9,543 nucleotides of DNA from CAZTZY01 sp964617765 (GTDB lineage: Bacteria; Pseudomonadota; Gammaproteobacteria; Pseudomonadales; DT-91): NCBI GenBank assembly GCA_964617765.1, contig CAZTZY010000100.1, positions 1 through 9,543 on the forward strand, written 5' to 3'. The notes under the pieces are model-generated. The model worked only from the letters and a program-made list of their open reading frames with translations, did no database searches and had not been told where the DNA came from. This document shows, piece after piece, positions 6,648-9,543 of the stretch (within the stretch, counting starts at the first letter, position 1; each line of letters starts with the position of its first letter). The translations under genes were made by a program, and so were the position numbers.

Positions 6648-7667
6648 ATGGCAGACTCTGGTTTAAGATTGCTTTTAATTGTGAAAAGAATTCCCCGCCT
6701 ACCAAAAAAAATTACCACCAAACAACTGGTGAATTATTTGTTGGATGAGGGACATACAGTAACACCACGTACTATTCAGCGTGATATACAGATATTGTCA
6801 ACTGAAGGTTTCCCCATAATCCAAACTCCCGCCGAAGGCAAAGGCAAGGAAGGTATGGGCTGGGCATTCCCTAAGGATAGCCCCAATATTGGCATCCCTG
6901 TCATGGAACCCTCCACTGCCCTCACCTTGTTAATGGGCATTGATCATTTAAAACAAATCCTGCCGCAACAAGTGTTGGCTCACCTGGAACCTTTCAAGGA
7001 AGAAGCACAAAACACACTGAAAATTTTTAATAAACGTTCATATGACAAATGGCCCGATAAGGTACGCATTATCCCCAGCAGCGTATTAAAACCGCCTGTC
7101 ATTCCTGCGGATTGCATCAACACCATTTACGAAGCCCTGCTCGATAACAAACAGTTTACGGCCACCTACAATAACCGTGATGACCAGGTTGTCAGCCCTT
7201 ATGGCATTGTGCAACGTGGCAACAATCTGTATTTACTCTGCAAGTTTTTCAAGTTTGACGATATACGCATTACGGCATTACACCGATTCAGTAAAGTTAG
7301 CTTGTTAGACACTTTGATTAAACCCGACCCGAATTTTAATATTGACACCTACATCAATAGCGGTGAAATGTTATGGCCCTGGGGTAAAAATGATAACAAG
7401 GTGATTAAACTCAAGCTGCATATCAATGACTGGCTACATAAATACCTGAATGAATCTCCCTTGTCTGATAACCAGACTTTCAAGGCAACTGAATATGATG
7501 ATTGGTACCAGTTTAATGCCACTGTTCTTGATACCCATGAATTGCGCTGGTGGATATTAAGCCAGGGCGACAGTATTGAAGTGTTATCGCCGAAGCCGAT
7601 GCGCAAGTGGTTTGCGGATATCAGTGAGACTGTGCATGGGTATTATACAAGTAATGATGCCGAATAA
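6648..7667 (+). CDS. HTH-WYL-WCX transcriptional regulator
   Basis: The protein has about 339 residues with the three-part build of bacterial WYL regulators. An N-terminal winged helix-turn-helix (about 3-60) includes TPRTIQRDIQILSTEGFPI, the DeoR/HTH_11-like recognition helix. A WYL domain (about 150-228) contains SPYGIVQRGNNLYLLC, with the Trp of the WYL motif replaced by Leu, and an IRITALHRFSKV strand. A WCX-type C-terminal domain (about 252-333) includes ELRWWILSQGDSIEVLSP. WYL proteins sense nucleic-acid or nucleotide ligands and often control defence operons (BrxR, CapW). The start at 6648 is preferred over ATG 6612 because AGGAAAG at 6637-6643 precedes it. It lies 55 bases after the repeat-protein gene, probably in the same transcript. 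It likely represses the divergent promoter gap carrying the palindrome. Confidence 0.9.
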   Translation: MADSGLRLLLIVKRIPRLPKKITTKQLVNYLLDEGHTVTPRTIQRDIQILSTEGFPIIQTPAEGKGKEGMGWAFPKDSPNIGIPVMEPSTALTLLMGIDHLKQILPQQVLAHLEPFKEEAQNTLKIFNKRSYDKWPDKVRIIPSSVLKPPVIPADCINTIYEALLDNKQFTATYNNRDDQVVSPYGIVQRGNNLYLLCKFFKFDDIRITALHRFSKVSLLDTLIKPDPNFNIDTYINSGEMLWPWGKNDNKVIKLKLHINDWLHKYLNESPLSDNQTFKATEYDDWYQFNATVLDTHELRWWILSQGDSIEVLSPKPMRKWFADISETVHGYYTSNDAE

Positions 7668-7734
7668 TCAGTTAAGCATCAGCCAGTGAATATCAATGCC
7701 AAACAAATATAATTAATCCATATAGAGAATAATC

Positions 7735-8745
7735 ATGTTATTAAATATAAACACTAAAACCCGATATGCAGAAAAACGCCGTACACAACGACTTCAATCG
7801 TTTGGCATTGATGAGAGAGGTCTGCAAGATATTTTATTTGCTTCTTTGGATCGACTGTTTCCTGATGATGAATTAATTCATTTAATGCAATCGAGAAGCT
7901 GGCAGGAAGAACCTGATTTAATGGCAGTAGATAAATCAGGTACTTTGTTTATTTTTGAACTCAAGGCATGGGAATCACACAGTTCAAATTTACTCCAGGT
8001 TCTTCGTTATGGACAGATATTTGGCAATATGAAATATACTGAACTCGACACCTGGTATAAAAAATCCCATGCATCGTCACAGTCATTGAAAATTGCACAC
8101 GCTGCAAAATTTGGTGTTGATCTAAAGGAAGAGGAATTCAATAATAAACAGGTTTTTGTCGTGATGACAAACGGACTGGATTCCAAAACAAGAGAGGCCG
8201 CCCAATATTGGCGTTCTTGTGGATTAGATGTAAGGCCATGGGTTTATAGAGTATATGAAGGCGGCGCGGATGAAATGCTGCTTGAAATGTCTCCTTTCAG
8301 AGTTCTAGATAACCCCTACGAAGATATTGCTGAGGGTTATTATATTTTAAATACTAACTCCAGTAATACACAGCAAGATCACGATGACATGCTGGCTAAC
8401 GGTAAAGCTTCTGCCTACTTTGATCCCTGGAAATTTAAAATTGACCGATTGGCAAAAGGTGATTTTATATTTTTGTACCAATCCGGGGTTGGCATCGTTG
8501 CTTATGGTGAAGCTGATGGCAAATTGATGAAAGCGCCTTATCAGGGCAATCCAGAATGTCCTGACGAAGAACACTTCATGAAGCTCAAAAACTTTCATTT
8601 ACTAACAACACCGGTAACTGCCTCTGAAATAAAAAAAATCACAGGGACAAATCACCGTTTTTTAAGCACGATGTTTGGTCTAGATGCAGAAAGTGGCAAT
8701 GCCGTAAAGAAATATATTCTTGAAAGCCGCACCTATAAATCATAA
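7735..8745 (+). CDS. PD-(D/E)XK nuclease fused to a PUA/EVE-like domain
   Basis: This 336-residue protein has an N-terminal nuclease-like half. EEPDLMAVD (58-66) followed by LFIFELKAWE (71-80) supplies D61, E75 and K77, spaced as in PD-(D/E)XK enzymes such as the NucS/DUF91 group; the helix around 28-40 (RGLQDILFASL) fits the fold's first helix. The C-terminal half (about 200-336) begins GYYILNTNSS and contains LAKGDFIFLYQSGVGIVAYGEA (key residues G242, D243, F246, Y248, G251, G253). This is the pattern of EVE/PUA-like domains that read modified bases or bind RNA. The whole suggests a modification-sensing nuclease, an architecture known from modification-dependent restriction. It lies 67 bases after the WYL gene and 19 bases before the next. 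GAG at 7725-7727 is a weak ribosome site. The target is unknown. Confidence 0.78.
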   Translation: MLLNINTKTRYAEKRRTQRLQSFGIDERGLQDILFASLDRLFPDDELIHLMQSRSWQEEPDLMAVDKSGTLFIFELKAWESHSSNLLQVLRYGQIFGNMKYTELDTWYKKSHASSQSLKIAHAAKFGVDLKEEEFNNKQVFVVMTNGLDSKTREAAQYWRSCGLDVRPWVYRVYEGGADEMLLEMSPFRVLDNPYEDIAEGYYILNTNSSNTQQDHDDMLANGKASAYFDPWKFKIDRLAKGDFIFLYQSGVGIVAYGEADGKLMKAPYQGNPECPDEEHFMKLKNFHLLTTPVTASEIKKITGTNHRFLSTMFGLDAESGNAVKKYILESRTYKS

Positions 8746-8764
8746 CTACATACAACGGAGCCCC

Positions 8765-9193
8765 ATGAAATTTCTTTACAACATCTACGGCACTGCCAAC
8801 ATTCCCGATTATCCACAATGCATCAATCAGATCATACTGACCCATAAAGATTTCTGTTACCGTAGGCAAATGAAATGGAAAAAACATAAACTGGTTCTTG
8901 CTACACCATCAAACTTTGGCTTTGCGACTAACACTATCGCTTTGGCATCTATTGACCCGCATTATGACCACATCGTTTTCGCTGATGAAAGCCAGTTACA
9001 CAATTTAAGGGCACTGGCCAAGCAGGATTTCACCGAGGAATCTTATACGGTATTTCTTGAAAGTGAGAAAAAGGATAAAACGTATATTGGTGGTCGCGGG
9101 CAATTTATTCACCTCCCCTCTGAAAACGAAGCAGCCTTCAAACAATGCCTGGATGCCTGGTTTTCTGCTGATGAGATTTATTACTTACAGTGA
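8765..9193 (+). CDS. Unrecognised 142-residue protein
   Basis: I do not recognise this protein. It begins MKFLYNIYGTANIPDYP and has a mix of strands and helices. A basic patch YRRQMKWKKHK (about residues 33-43) is followed by hydrophobic strands (LVLATPSNFGFATNTIALAS), a conserved-looking HIVFADESQLHNLRALAKQDF, and a C-terminal DAWFSADEIYYLQ. No membrane segment, signal peptide or clear catalytic motif is present. The start at 8765 is chosen because GGAG (8757-8760) lies just upstream. The in-frame ATG at 8720 would overlap the nuclease gene and lacks a ribosome site. It lies 19 bases after the nuclease gene and is probably co-transcribed with it. Confidence 0.75.
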   Translation: MKFLYNIYGTANIPDYPQCINQIILTHKDFCYRRQMKWKKHKLVLATPSNFGFATNTIALASIDPHYDHIVFADESQLHNLRALAKQDFTEESYTVFLESEKKDKTYIGGRGQFIHLPSENEAAFKQCLDAWFSADEIYYLQ

Positions 9194-9241
9194 TCATTTT
9201 GGTTGCATTACTCTTACAAAGGATACATTCGATAAAACACT

Positions 9242-9543
9242 ATGACCGATAAAATATTAAGGCGTTTTTTAGCTGTCAGGTATACGGGGGGAAATAAAAC
9301 CACTACAGTTGGCGAACCTGATGCCAGAACAGGCCGTTTAAGTATTGCCATAGAGGACAGGGCTTTTCAATCACGAAATGCTCGTGATGAATGGGTGGCT
9401 GGTGGTTATCTGCGCGAGGCGATTACCAAGAAAAAACTGCGGCAATTATTGGCGGGGAAGAACGAAGAGGATTTTGAATCTCACTATTTTTATCTGGCGT
9501 GCTGGCCACATACAACGCTGCACCCTTGGGTATCATGCAATGA
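9242..9543 (+). CDS. Unrecognised protein, 3' end beyond the window
   Basis: The first 100 residues from the ATG at 9242 are open to the right edge. The only other in-frame signal upstream is a TAA at 9233-9235, so this ATG is the earliest start. Visible features are a basic N-terminus (MTDKILRRFLAVRYTGGN) and a VGEPDARTGRLSIAIEDRAFQ segment. A Lys/Arg-rich stretch KKKLRQLLAGKN is followed by acidic EEDFE and an aromatic HYFYLACWPHTTLHPW. I recognise no family. No good Shine-Dalgarno lies close; the AGGA near 9220 is too distant, so it may be poorly translated or translationally linked to the gene 48 bases before it. Confidence 0.6.
   Translation, partial: MTDKILRRFLAVRYTGGNKTTTVGEPDARTGRLSIAIEDRAFQSRNARDEWVAGGYLREAITKKKLRQLLAGKNEEDFESHYFYLACWPHTTLHPWVSCN

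Noticed and set aside
9057..9245. 62-residue open frame on the plus strand
   Set aside because: It lies mostly within the 8765-9193 gene in another frame and has no recognisable features.

Overview
This window looks like a bacterial accessory (defence-island) region, most likely from a Gram-negative proteobacterium with mid-to-low GC. That assignment rests on gene style, purine-rich ribosome binding sites and ATGA/short-gap operon packing. No housekeeping gene, tRNA or rRNA is present to fix the taxon, and no transposase, integrase or CRISPR array was seen.

The layout is two divergent gene blocks meeting in a regulatory gap at about 5296-5464. The leftward block starts with a 718-residue protein carrying two AAA+ ATPase domains. 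It continues with an unrecognised acidic 250-residue protein, then a stand-alone DnaB-type RecA-fold ATPase that lacks the DnaB N-terminal domain and has a replaced catalytic glutamate, then a DUF1643-like protein. The last three are packed with a 4-base overlap and a 4-base gap, so they are probably one transcript with the AAA+ gene. Beyond them, on the same strand, lies a 334-base stretch without a convincing protein gene. It holds a well-formed RNA fold (563-733) with its own promoter-like sequence and a terminator-like hairpin, directly upstream of a truncated Abi_2 (AbiD/AbiF-type HEPN) gene running off the left edge. This is the arrangement known for abiF RNA and Abi_2 genes.

The rightward block starts with a protein made of seven exact 24-residue helical repeats. 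It continues with an HTH-WYL-WCX transcription regulator, a PD-(D/E)XK nuclease fused to a PUA/EVE-like domain, and two unrecognised genes, the last cut by the right edge. The divergent gap holds an 18-bp perfect palindrome and a second inverted repeat sharing the same CGACAAA half-site, which makes it a plausible operator region for the WYL protein.

A reasonable reading is that the AAA+ / unknown / DnaB-like / DUF1643-like operon, perhaps with the divergent repeat protein, WYL regulator and nuclease genes, is one undescribed WYL-controlled defence module sitting beside an independent abiF-type toxin-RNA module. The pairing of the two blocks is inference. The individual domains and the RNA fold are visible in the sequence.
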